From NCBI GenBank assembly GCA_020861055.1, contig JAJBTD010000070.1, forward strand, positions 1 through 8,868: 8,868 nucleotides of DNA. The letters run 5' to 3'. This document shows positions 1 to 6,443 of the stretch, in pieces. The DNA is from Clostridiales bacterium. GTDB lineage: Bacteria; Bacillota; Clostridia; Oscillospirales; Oscillospiraceae. Within the stretch, counting starts at the first letter, position 1; every line of letters begins with the position of its first letter. The notes under the pieces were generated by a model that did no database searches, was not told the DNA's origin, and worked only from the letters and a program-made list of their open reading frames with translations. The position numbers were made by a program, and so were the translations under genes.

Positions 1-1252
1 GTTTTTTCTGCTTTTTGGTCTTTCGGGGCGCGCGTTCCTCGTCTGTACCGGGGATATGCCGCTCAGCCATGCGCTGCATGGCTTCCTCCTCCTGCCCCTC
101 TTCGCTCTCGCTCTGGAACATGGAGTCGGCGAACTGGTTGGCCCGCTCCTCCATCTCCTCCAGCTTTCTCTGGAACAGGCTGGGCTGCTCCGGCGGCGGC
201 ATCTCCACCACGTTATCATCCGGTATCTTTTTCTTTTGTTTCCGGCGAGTCGGCTCCGTCTCCTGTTCCTCGTCGCCGCCGGGCTTCGCCTCCTGGGCGG
301 AACGCCGCCGCTCCTCAGCGGCCTCTCTCCTACGCTCCCAGTTTCGTTTCAAAAGAGCGCCCAGCGCAGCCGTACCCGCCGCCAGCCGCTGAAGCGGGCC
401 GGGTCCCCGTTCCGGAGGCTCCAGCAGCGACTCATCCGGGACGCCTTCCGCCCAGTCCTCCGCGTCTTCATTCGCTTTCCCGTCCTCCGGGTCCTCCGCC
501 GGTTCCGTGGGGACAGGCTGGGTCAGCTCCGTCTCCGGCTCCGCAGGCTGCTCCGCCTCGTCCGCCGGCGGCTCCGTCTCATTCTCGTCCGCTTCCTCCG
601 CAGGCAGCTCCGCTTTTTCCTCCGGCAGACCGGGGATGACCATCTGCTCCCAGTCCTCTTCCTGCTCCTCCGGAGCGGGACGCAGATCCGGCTCATCCTC
701 CGCCTGATCCTGGTCAAAGGCCCGGTCAGCGGCAGGCTTGCTCTCCCCGCCGTCCCGTTTGCGGATATTCAAGGTCAAAACCTGTACCCGGCGCTCCTCC
801 TGGACAGAGTGTTTCCTGGGCGGCTCCTGATGGCTGGCTATTTTCGACAGTTTGTCCCACTCGGAATCGCTCAGCGGGATATCATCCGGTATCTCCTCCG
901 CCGATGCGGGTTCTTCCGTATTCTCCGCCGTTTCCGCTGCCGTTTCCGGTTCCTCCGGCGCTTCTTCCGGTTCCGGCTCGGCCCGCCGCATATGGCTGGG
1001 AGAAAGCAGGTCGGTCAGCAGCTCCGGACCGTCGTCCTCCGGAATGGGCGCTGCCTCCCGCGCCGTGTCCTGCGCTCTCATGAAAGGCCGGCTGCTCCAT
1101 CTGATCGTCTTCTCCTCCGGTGCGTCCTCGCCGGACGGCTTCTGGTCAGGGCTCTGCTCAGCCGCAGGCCGGGACGCTTCCTCCGCCGCCCGTGAAGCAC
1201 GGAGCAGGCTGTTAATGTCCAGTCTCTCCGGCCCTTTGTTATCGTTCGTCAC
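1..1252 (-). CDS. Acidic, low-complexity protein of unknown function (C-terminus beyond left edge)
   Basis: I do not recognise this gene. The frame is open for 417 codons from a GTG at 1252 and runs off the left edge with no stop. The start is supported by an AAGGTGA Shine-Dalgarno at 1263-1257, just after the rlmB stop; an in-frame ATG at 1081 (residue 58) is a poorer alternative. The visible part is dominated by Glu, Asp, Pro and Ala, has no Cys, and is probably disordered (for example an EPEPEEAPEEPET run near residues 92-104). Islands of order are a short start segment (LDINSLL, residues 11-17), a basic stretch near 154-167 (RRVQVLTLNIRKR), a likely helix at 287-320 ending in Arg-rich sequence, a Glu-rich helix at 358-398, and basic KTKKQKK at 411-417 at the edge. 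Basic residues there could flank a membrane segment just outside the window, but this is a guess. It follows rlmB by 12 bp and is probably co-transcribed. Confidence 0.75.
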   Translation of the reverse strand, partial: MTNDNKGPERLDINSLLRASRAAEEASRPAAEQSPDQKPSGEDAPEEKTIRWSSRPFMRAQDTAREAAPIPEDDGPELLTDLLSPSHMRRAEPEPEEAPEEPETAAETAENTEEPASAEEIPDDIPLSDSEWDKLSKIASHQEPPRKHSVQEERRVQVLTLNIRKRDGGESKPAADRAFDQDQAEDEPDLRPAPEEQEEDWEQMVIPGLPEEKAELPAEEADENETEPPADEAEQPAEPETELTQPVPTEPAEDPEDGKANEDAEDWAEGVPDESLLEPPERGPGPLQRLAAGTAALGALLKRNWERRREAAEERRRSAQEAKPGGDEEQETEPTRRKQKKKIPDDNVVEMPPPEQPSLFQRKLEEMEERANQFADSMFQSESEEGQEEEAMQRMAERHIPGTDEERAPRKTKKQKK

Positions 1253-1264
1253 AGTATCACCTTA

Positions 1265-2050
1265 CTATCTGTTCCCGCCCAGGCGTTGGCGCACCGCTTC
1301 ATAGAGCAGGATCGCCGCAGACGCAGACGCATTGAGTGAATTCAGCTTCCCCTTCATGGGAATACTGACGGTAAAATCGCAGTTCTCCGCCACCAGGCGG
1401 CTCATCCCGCTGCCCTCAGAGCCGATGACGATGGCCGTCGGCCCTTTCAGGTCGGCGTCGTAAAGGCTCACGTTCCCGTCTGCAGCCGTTCCAAAGATCC
1501 AGAGCCCCTGCTCCTTCAGCTCCTTCAGGCAGGCGGTCAGGTTGGGCACCCTGGCCACCGGCACATAGGACACCGCCCCTGCGGAGGTTTTCGCCACAAC
1601 AGCGGTCAGACCGGCGCTCCGGCGCTTGGGGATGATGACCCCATGGGCGCCGGCACACTCGGCGGTACGGATAACCGCCCCCAGGTTGTGAGGGTCGGAC
1701 AGCTCATCGCACACCAGCACCAGAGGCGGCTCCCCCTTCTGCCGGGCAGCGTCCAGAATGTCCTCCACACTGGCGTACTCCCGGACCGCGGCGATGGCGA
1801 TGACCCCCTGGTGGGCGTGGGTCTGGCTCATATGGTCCAGCTTTCTCCGGTCCACATCCACCACCACGATGCCCCTGTCCCTGGCTTTCGCCGCGATATG
1901 TCCCAGGGCGGCGTCTGTCTCTCCCCGTGCGATCATGATTTTGTCGATATTTGCTCCGGCCCGCAGGGCCTCGATCACCGCGTTGCGGCCCTCGATAACA
2001 CCGTCCGCCGGACTATCCGGCCCGGGACGCCGATCTCTTTTGTCGCTCAA
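1265..2050 (-). CDS. rlmB: 23S rRNA (guanosine-2'-O)-methyltransferase RlmB, SpoU/TrmH family
   Basis: Predicted SAM-dependent enzyme that methylates the 2'-hydroxyl of a guanosine in 23S rRNA (G2251 in E. coli) during 50S assembly in the cytoplasm. At 261 residues it is a normal length. Residues ~17-93 fit the N-terminal SpoU substrate-binding domain (GVIEGRNAVIEAL at the start), followed by the trefoil-knot SPOUT catalytic domain. All three SpoU motifs are present: motif 1 DPHNLGAVIRTAECAG (119-134, with N122 and R128), motif 2 IVIGSEGSGMS (207-217), and motif 3 from S229 through NSLNASASAA (237-246). The start is a TTG at 2050 with AGAGGTG 5 nt upstream, giving the usual N-terminus. The acidic gene follows 12 bp after the stop. 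A TrmH-type tRNA methylase is the alternative, but length and N-terminal domain favour RlmB. Confidence 0.93.
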   Translation of the reverse strand: MSDKRDRRPGPDSPADGVIEGRNAVIEALRAGANIDKIMIARGETDAALGHIAAKARDRGIVVVDVDRRKLDHMSQTHAHQGVIAIAAVREYASVEDILDAARQKGEPPLVLVCDELSDPHNLGAVIRTAECAGAHGVIIPKRRSAGLTAVVAKTSAGAVSYVPVARVPNLTACLKELKEQGLWIFGTAADGNVSLYDADLKGPTAIVIGSEGSGMSRLVAENCDFTVSIPMKGKLNSLNASASAAILLYEAVRQRLGGNR

Positions 2051-2110
2051 TGGTACACCTCTCGTTTCGCAGCTTCTTCAGGGCGTCTGCCCCCTTGGTT
2101 TATCCGGCTC

Positions 2111-2139
2111 AGTATATCACATTTCCGCCGCTGTAAAAA
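2111..2139 (-). promoter_or_regulatory. Candidate promoter for rlmB
   Basis: Reading the minus strand, a -10 TATACT (2116-2111) preceded by TGA forms an extended -10. It lies 17 bp after a weak -35 TTTTTA (2139-2134). The predicted start site is about 50 nt before the rlmB TTG. The -35 overlaps one arm of an 8-bp inverted repeat. Confidence 0.5.
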
Positions 2140-2160
2140 GTGTGTCTGGCAATTTTACAG
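2131..2160. repeat. 8-bp inverted repeat CTGTAAAA/TTTTACAG upstream of rlmB
   Basis: CTGTAAAA (2131-2138) and TTTTACAG (2153-2160) are perfect reverse complements separated by 14 bp, 12 bp beyond the lipoprotein stop. One arm overlaps the candidate rlmB -35. The AT-rich stem is not a convincing terminator, so it may be an operator. I see no clear rho-independent terminator for the four-gene unit here, so read-through into rlmB is possible. Confidence 0.4.
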
Positions 2161-2171
2161 TCGCAGTACCG

Positions 2172-3053
2172 TTATCCATAATCGGCATAGAAGGTCCCCT
2201 CCAGGCTCTCTATCTCCCCGTCATCCAGATCGAAGGCCACGGCCTCCACCTGGTCCAGCTCACACAGGGAGTTTACCAGCGCCTGGAGGCACAGCTCCTC
2301 CGTTGAGAGCATCGCAGCCCAGCGCTCCGTCAGGTTGAGCACGCACACGCCCTCCACCATCCGGCTGTCCAGATGGGCCTCCAGATCGGCGAACGCAGCC
2401 TCCATCCCGTCCGTACCCGGTCCTGCGGCCAGCATCCCGATCACGGTGTCGATCTGATCGGTCAGCGACGTGCCGTACAGTTCCGCCTCCCGGTACTCCG
2501 TCCCCAGACCGGACCAGTCCGACAGGGGGAAATACAGCTGGAAGCCCACGACCTCCGGGCCCTGGATCTCTCCGGTGAGCAGAACATCCTCCCGGTCAAG
2601 AGGGACCTGACTGCCCTCCGGGAGCTGCTGGCCGTCCACGGTGATATTCAGGGATTCCACTCCCTCCAGCTGGGTCATGGTCAGCATCAGGCAGGAGCTG
2701 GCCACCGTCAGGGAGATGCCGGACAGGCCGTTGTAATCCTCGCTGAGGTTCAGGGTCAGCACCCCGTCCTCCAGCGCCCAGCTCCACAGCCGGACGCCGT
2801 CGGGCAGCGCCTGGGACAGACCGTCCGTTCCAGGCTCCTCCAGCATCCGGTCGAACACCTCGTCTACGGAGGACGCCTCTGAGCCCTCCGCCCAGTTCTC
2901 CGCACCCACTGCCGCCTGCCCATAGGTTTCCTGGTCGCCGGCGGCGTAGTAGATGAGGATGCCCTCCTCCTCCGTCTCCGTCGCCGCGCAGCCGACGAGA
3001 GCGGCGGACAGCGCCAGCAGAGACGCCAGCAGGATACACAGTCGTCCCCTCAT
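2172..3053 (-). CDS. GerMN-domain lipoprotein, probable partner of the adjacent sensor kinase
   Basis: Predicted envelope lipoprotein of 293 residues. A Sec/SPII signal peptide is visible: MRGR, a hydrophobic stretch, then a lipobox ending in LVGC with the lipidated cysteine at C22. Two divergent GerMN-type copies follow. The first is ~31-145 (marker EEPGTDGLSQALPDGVRLWS at 72-91, then LEDGVLTLNLSEDY). The second is ~168-285 (MLAAGPGTDGMEAAF at 207-221, then VEGVCVLNLTERW). GerMN domains occur in the spore germination protein GerM and in actinobacterial LpqB. The ATG overlaps the kinase stop by 4 bp (ATGA) and has its own AGGAGG (3066-3061), so translation is probably coupled to the kinase. 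Position argues for a role with the kinase, as LpqB has with MtrB, rather than a dedicated germination role; this is inference. The domain call rests on motif pattern only. Confidence 0.82.
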   Translation of the reverse strand: MRGRLCILLASLLALSAALVGCAATETEEEGILIYYAAGDQETYGQAAVGAENWAEGSEASSVDEVFDRMLEEPGTDGLSQALPDGVRLWSWALEDGVLTLNLSEDYNGLSGISLTVASSCLMLTMTQLEGVESLNITVDGQQLPEGSQVPLDREDVLLTGEIQGPEVVGFQLYFPLSDWSGLGTEYREAELYGTSLTDQIDTVIGMLAAGPGTDGMEAAFADLEAHLDSRMVEGVCVLNLTERWAAMLSTEELCLQALVNSLCELDQVEAVAFDLDDGEIESLEGTFYADYG

Positions 3054-4519
3054 GGCGTTCCCTCCTCTGCGTCCTCCGGGCCGGTTTCCGGGAAGGTGGC
3101 CTGGAACCAGTTGCCGCCCCCCGGCCGGGGGCCAACGCTGAGCCAGCCGCCGTAGAGGTGGACCGCATCCCGGACAATGGACAGGCCCAGTCCGGTGCCT
3201 CCCGCCTCCCGTGAGCGGGCCTTGTCCACCCGATAGAACCGGTCAAAAACCTTCTCCCGCTCCTCCTCCGGGATGCCAATGCCCGTGTCCTCCACCCGTA
3301 GGAATACCTTTCCGTCCTCATGCCCCAGGACCACCCGGACCAGCCCCTCCGGGCAGTTGTACTTGATGGCGTTTTCCACCAGGTTGTAAATCACCTGATA
3401 CAGATCGTCCTCTCCGGCCAGGATGACGCAGTCCGGCTGGAAGTCAGTCTCAAAGGTAACGCCCCGGCTCTCCGCCAGGGGGGTCAGCATATGGAGCACG
3501 TCCTCCGCTGTCCGGTCCAGCTCCACCCGCTGCCGCCGGGGCGTCCGTCCGCTGTCCATCCGGGTCAGGGCCAGCAGATCCTCGGTGATCCGGTTCAGCC
3601 GCCCCGCCTCCGTGCCGATGTCACCCACAAAGTCCCGCATGGTTTCCGCGTCCATATTCTCGTTCTGGAGAATGGAGTCGGAGAGGAGCTGGATGGAGGC
3701 CAGCGGCGTTTTCAGCTCATGAGAGGCGTCGGCCACAAACCGGCGCCGGACCTCGTCCGTGGTCTGGAGCCGCTGGGTCAGCGCGTTGTACTCCTCCACC
3801 AGCTGGGCCAGCTCGTCCTTGCCCCGGATCTCCACCCGATGGTCGTACTCCCCTTCCCGCAGGGTCTGAATGGCGGAGAGCAGTCCGCTGATCCGCCGGG
3901 TCATGGTACGGGCCAGCACCAGGCACACCAGCAGGGCCACGCCGCAGATGACCAGAGACAGGTTTCGGATGTTGCCGCCCAATCCCTGGAGCAGCGCCCC
4001 CTGCTGACTGTCGTATTCATAGAGATAGACCGCCCCAATGGTGATGTTTCGGTAGACCACCGGGGTAGCGGCCTCGGAGCGGAACGCCCCGTCCTGATAG
4101 GCAGACTGGAATACGTCCTGCCCCTGGAGGGCCAGAACGATCTCCTGGAGCAGAGCATACCGGCCCTGAGCGATCTCCTCCGCCCCCTGGGCGCTGTCAT
4201 AGAGCACCAAACCGGCGCTGTCCGTCACCATCACCCGGTTCAGGCTGGAGTCCTCGATCACCTCCATCACCCGTGCCACGCCGTCCTCCGTCAGCGTCTC
4301 CAGCCCCGCCAGGTTGGAGGCAATGACCGACGCCTCGCTCTGGAGGGCGGTCTGCTTCGTCTGAAAGACCATCTCCTGGGAGGCGATGAGGGGATAGGTG
4401 TTTACCACCGCCAGGATGGCGGCGATAATGAGGATATAGCTGACGGCAAATTTGAATTGCAGGCTGTGAAACAGAGGCACCCGCCCACGGTTTGCAGTTT
4501 TTTTCTCTTCCGTCGCCAC
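3050..4519 (-). CDS. Membrane sensor histidine kinase, PhoR/WalK type (HAMP-HisKA-HATPase_c)
   Basis: Predicted to sense an external signal, autophosphorylate on His and pass the phosphate to the response regulator encoded just upstream. Order in 489 residues: short basic cytoplasmic N-terminus; TM1 ~22-45; extracytoplasmic sensor ~46-185; TM2 ~186-204; HAMP ~203-255; dimerisation domain with H-box SHELKTPLASI and phosphorylated H267; then the ATPase domain with N-box NLVENAIKYN (N383), G1 DTGIGI (411-416), F-box FDRFYR (425-430) and G2 GTGLGL (441-446). All catalytic boxes are intact. There is no PAS domain and no receiver domain. The start is a GTG at 4519 with a G-rich stretch upstream; the site is not strong. 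It begins 39 bp after the regulator stop and ends in a 4-bp overlap with the lipoprotein gene. The ~140-residue sensor region resembles a Cache-type fold in size, but I cannot assign its ligand. Confidence 0.95.
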   Translation of the reverse strand: MATEEKKTANRGRVPLFHSLQFKFAVSYILIIAAILAVVNTYPLIASQEMVFQTKQTALQSEASVIASNLAGLETLTEDGVARVMEVIEDSSLNRVMVTDSAGLVLYDSAQGAEEIAQGRYALLQEIVLALQGQDVFQSAYQDGAFRSEAATPVVYRNITIGAVYLYEYDSQQGALLQGLGGNIRNLSLVICGVALLVCLVLARTMTRRISGLLSAIQTLREGEYDHRVEIRGKDELAQLVEEYNALTQRLQTTDEVRRRFVADASHELKTPLASIQLLSDSILQNENMDAETMRDFVGDIGTEAGRLNRITEDLLALTRMDSGRTPRRQRVELDRTAEDVLHMLTPLAESRGVTFETDFQPDCVILAGEDDLYQVIYNLVENAIKYNCPEGLVRVVLGHEDGKVFLRVEDTGIGIPEEEREKVFDRFYRVDKARSREAGGTGLGLSIVRDAVHLYGGWLSVGPRPGGGNWFQATFPETGPEDAEEGTP

Positions 4520-4558
4520 AGTGAGCGCCCCCTTTCCCCTGTTATCTGCCCAGACCGG

Positions 4559-5263
4559 TCATTTGTTCGCCGCGAAGTAGTATCCCACGCCCCATTTGGT
4601 GAGGATATACTGGGGCGAGGCGGGCACAAGCTCCACCTTCTCCCGCAGCCGCCGAATGTGGACGTCCACCGTCCGGTAGTCGCCCTGGTACTCATATCCC
4701 CAGACCTGGTCCAGCAGCTTTTCCCGGCTGAACACCCGGCCGGGGTGGCTCATCAGCAGCTCCAGCAGGTCAAACTCCTTGGCGGTCAGATCTACTGACA
4801 GCCCCTCCCGCTGTACGTCGCGGGATGCTCTGCTCAGGGTGATGTGTCCGGCAACGAGGGTATCCTCCGGGTCACGGTAGCGTCCTGCCGCTCCATTCCC
4901 GTTTCCGGAGGAGCGGCGGAGAAGGGCCTTCACCCGCGCCTTCAGCTCCAGTACGTTGAAGGGCTTGGTCACATAGTCGTCCGCACCGCACTCGAAGCCC
5001 ATAATCTTGTCCATGTCCTCTCCCTTGGCGGTGAGCATGATCACCGGCACGTCGGAGAACTCCCGTATCTGCATACAGGCATCCATCCCGCTGATGCCCG
5101 GCATCATCACATCCATCAAAATCAGGTCCGGCCGCTCCTGCCGGGCAAGCTCCACCGCCTGCTGTCCGTCATATCCGGTCACCACCTGGTAGCCCTCATT
5201 TTCCAGGTTGAACCGCAGGCCCTTCACCAGGACACGCTCATCGTCTACAATCAGTATCTTCAT
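4559..5263 (-). CDS. OmpR/PhoB-family response regulator
   Basis: Cytoplasmic DNA-binding partner of the downstream kinase, 234 residues, a typical length. The receiver domain (1-~118) has the acidic pair D7/D8, the phosphoacceptor D51 in LILMDVMMPG, T78 in MLTAK, and the conserved K100 in YVTKPF. A Gly/Asn/Ala linker (~118-132) leads to a winged helix (~136-232) with the usual LTAKEFDLLELLMSHPGRVFS start and TVDVHIRRLREKV recognition helix. The chosen ATG (5263) gives MKILIVDDE, the standard beginning of this family, with GGAG 5 nt upstream. A longer in-frame start at 5470 would add 69 non-homologous residues read inside the AraC gene and is rejected. The ATG overlaps the AraC stop (ATGA, 5263-5260), so expression is probably coupled. 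Confidence 0.96.
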   Translation of the reverse strand: MKILIVDDERVLVKGLRFNLENEGYQVVTGYDGQQAVELARQERPDLILMDVMMPGISGMDACMQIREFSDVPVIMLTAKGEDMDKIMGFECGADDYVTKPFNVLELKARVKALLRRSSGNGNGAAGRYRDPEDTLVAGHITLSRASRDVQREGLSVDLTAKEFDLLELLMSHPGRVFSREKLLDQVWGYEYQGDYRTVDVHIRRLREKVELVPASPQYILTKWGVGYYFAANK

Positions 5264-6219
5264 GCCTTCTCCATTCCCCGCTCTCTGGCCTCCAAAAAGG
5301 CCTGTGCTTCCTCTCTGGACATAATACGCTCCGATGTCAGTGCATGGTCGTCCCGCTCCACGCCCACGGGCCTGTCCTCCTGGGCCAGCTGCGCCCGGTA
5401 CTCCCTGGCAGAACAGCCGAACCGTTGGAGAAACAGCTTGTTGAGATATCTGCTGTCCGAAAAGCCGCATTCCATGCAGATATCCAGCAGGCTCAGTCCA
5501 GGGTCCTCAATGAGCTGGAGCGCCTTCTCAAATCGGGTGATGTTCAAATAGTCCTGGAAGGTAATATTCAGATTGTCCCGCAGAAAATGGGACAGATAGG
5601 CGGTGGTAACGCCCTCAGCCTCGGCCAGATCGGACAGCCGGAGCTGCTCGTAATAATGCTCCTCGATATAGCCGGTGATCCGGTCCAGCCGATCCGCCTT
5701 CTTCTTCCGGGAGGAATACTCCGAGTCGCTGATGGTACGGTAGGGCAGCCGCAGCAGCAGATCCCGGAACAGCATACAGACCTGGGCCACGCAAAAGAGG
5801 GGGCTGTACGGCTCCCGGCTCCAAAAGGACTGGGCCGTATCCAGCATCCGACGGGAGAGCACCGCCAGCACCGGAGCGCTGACCTCTCCGCTGACCCGCA
5901 CCCGGTCAAATTCCACCCGGCGCAGGGTGGGCATATAGTCTCCGCAGAAGTGGACGGCAGCCTGGACGATCAGTATCTTCACCGGCTGAGAGGTGAGGCT
6001 GACGATCTCATGGGACTGATTGGGGTTGAACAGCAGCAGATCGCCCGGTCCCACCTGAAAGGTGTCCTCCTTCATGCGGATGCGCGCGCTGCCCTCCAGC
6101 ACCAGCCCCAGCTCCCAGGCCCGGTGGATATGGGCATTCCGAAAGTTGATGCAGACGATGAAGCACTGTAAATGCCGCATGGTCTCATAGTGGATCATCT
6201 CGTACTCGCTCTGTCCCAT
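5260..6219 (-). CDS. AraC-family transcriptional regulator, first gene of the two-component operon
   Basis: Predicted cytoplasmic DNA-binding regulator, 319 residues. The N-terminal half (~15-95) is a cupin-like AraC ligand-binding domain: AHIHRAWELGLVLEG (29-43), then VGPGDLLLFNPNQSHE (56-71). A helical linker (~110-170) follows. The C-terminal double helix-turn-helix is ~175-280, with first HTH LRLSDLAEAEGVTTAYLSHFLR (start at 193) and the family signature SLLDICMECGFSDSRYLNKLF (start at 243) ending in GCSAREYR. A charged tail of about 38 residues (282-319) goes past the usual end of the family. The ATG at 6219 has GGAGGG about 9 nt upstream. It is divergent from the rodA-like gene and overlaps the response regulator by 4 bp. 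The ligand cannot be named. AraC proteins often regulate their own and the divergent promoter, which fits the palindromes in the shared upstream region. Confidence 0.93.
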   Translation of the reverse strand: MGQSEYEMIHYETMRHLQCFIVCINFRNAHIHRAWELGLVLEGSARIRMKEDTFQVGPGDLLLFNPNQSHEIVSLTSQPVKILIVQAAVHFCGDYMPTLRRVEFDRVRVSGEVSAPVLAVLSRRMLDTAQSFWSREPYSPLFCVAQVCMLFRDLLLRLPYRTISDSEYSSRKKKADRLDRITGYIEEHYYEQLRLSDLAEAEGVTTAYLSHFLRDNLNITFQDYLNITRFEKALQLIEDPGLSLLDICMECGFSDSRYLNKLFLQRFGCSAREYRAQLAQEDRPVGVERDDHALTSERIMSREEAQAFLEARERGMEKA

Positions 6220-6247
6220 ATACCAGCCCTCCGATCATGTTTTTTCC

Positions 6248-6276
6248 ATCATACCATAGGTATGACAGAAAAACAA
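6248..6276 (-). promoter_or_regulatory. Promoter of the AraC-regulator/two-component operon
   Basis: On the minus strand, -35 TTGTTT (6276-6271) and -10 TATGAT (6253-6248) are separated by 17 bp. TGG directly before the -10 makes an extended -10. The predicted transcript starts near 6241, about 20 nt before the ATG at 6219. The spacer and -10 are covered by a 17-bp palindrome. Confidence 0.75.
6249..6265. promoter_or_regulatory. 17-bp palindrome over the AraC-gene promoter (candidate operator)
   Basis: TCATACC-ATA-GGTATGA: perfect 7-bp arms around a 3-bp centre. It overlaps most of the -10 and the 3' half of the spacer of the AraC-gene promoter. A bound dimer would compete with RNA polymerase, so a repressor or autoregulatory site is the simplest reading. 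Confidence 0.6.
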
Positions 6277-6314
6277 GGAAAGAGCCGACGGAAAATCGCA
6301 AGATCGTCGTTTTT

Positions 6315-6330
6315 CGGCAGCACGCTGCCG
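6315..6330. promoter_or_regulatory. 16-bp GC-rich palindrome upstream of the rodA promoter
   Basis: CGGCAGC-AC-GCTGCCG: perfect 7-bp arms with a 2-bp centre. The centre is about 65 bp upstream of the predicted rodA start and about 80 bp upstream of the AraC-operon start. No T-run follows directly on either strand and no gene ends here, so it is not a terminator. The position suits an activator or shared operator. Confidence 0.45.
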
Positions 6331-6351
6331 CCCGACTTTCTTTTGATTCCC

Positions 6352-6381
6352 TTGTCACCGGCTCTCCCGTCGTGGTATAAT
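6352..6381 (+). promoter_or_regulatory. Promoter of the rodA-like gene
   Basis: -35 TTGTCA (6352-6357), an 18-bp spacer and a perfect -10 TATAAT (6376-6381) preceded by TGG (extended -10). Predicted start near 6388, giving a leader of about 56 nt. This is the best sigma-A promoter in the window. Confidence 0.85.
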
Positions 6382-6401
6382 GAACAAACGCCGGGAGAGC
6401 C
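6360..6401. promoter_or_regulatory. 10-bp inverted repeat bracketing the rodA -10 element
   Basis: GGCTCTCCCG (6360-6369) and CGGGAGAGCC (6392-6401) are exact reverse complements separated by 22 bp. The -10 (6376-6381) and predicted start (~6388) lie between the arms, and the -35 lies just outside. The arm centres are 32 bp apart, about three helical turns, so both face the same side of the DNA. A two-site repressor operator is likely; RNA from the start site contains only the right arm, so it is not an attenuator hairpin. Confidence 0.6.
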
Positions 6402-6443
6402 CAGCAAATCCTCTGCCGTAGTTCTCAGAGAGGAGGCAGCCCC

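Noticed and set aside
91..1000. Repeated GAG/CCG-rich stretches as a tandem DNA repeat
   Set aside because: They follow Glu/Pro codon runs without a fixed period, so they reflect protein composition rather than a repeat array.
56..1195. 379-residue plus-strand Arg/Leu-rich frame
   Set aside because: It is antisense to the acidic gene; Arg/Leu-rich repeats are what its Glu/Pro-rich codons give on the other strand. The minus frame has a ribosome site and follows rlmB closely.
1643..2338. Plus-strand frames over rlmB and the lipoprotein
   Set aside because: They span the gap between two well-supported minus-strand genes and have no recognisable content.
3320..4798. 492-residue plus-strand frame
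   Set aside because: It lies opposite the kinase and response-regulator genes, which carry intact family motifs; no domain or ribosome site supports it.
4559..5470. Longer response-regulator frame starting at 5470
   Set aside because: The extra 69 residues are read inside the AraC gene in another frame and resemble nothing; the ATG at 5263 gives the standard MKILIVDDE start with a ribosome site.
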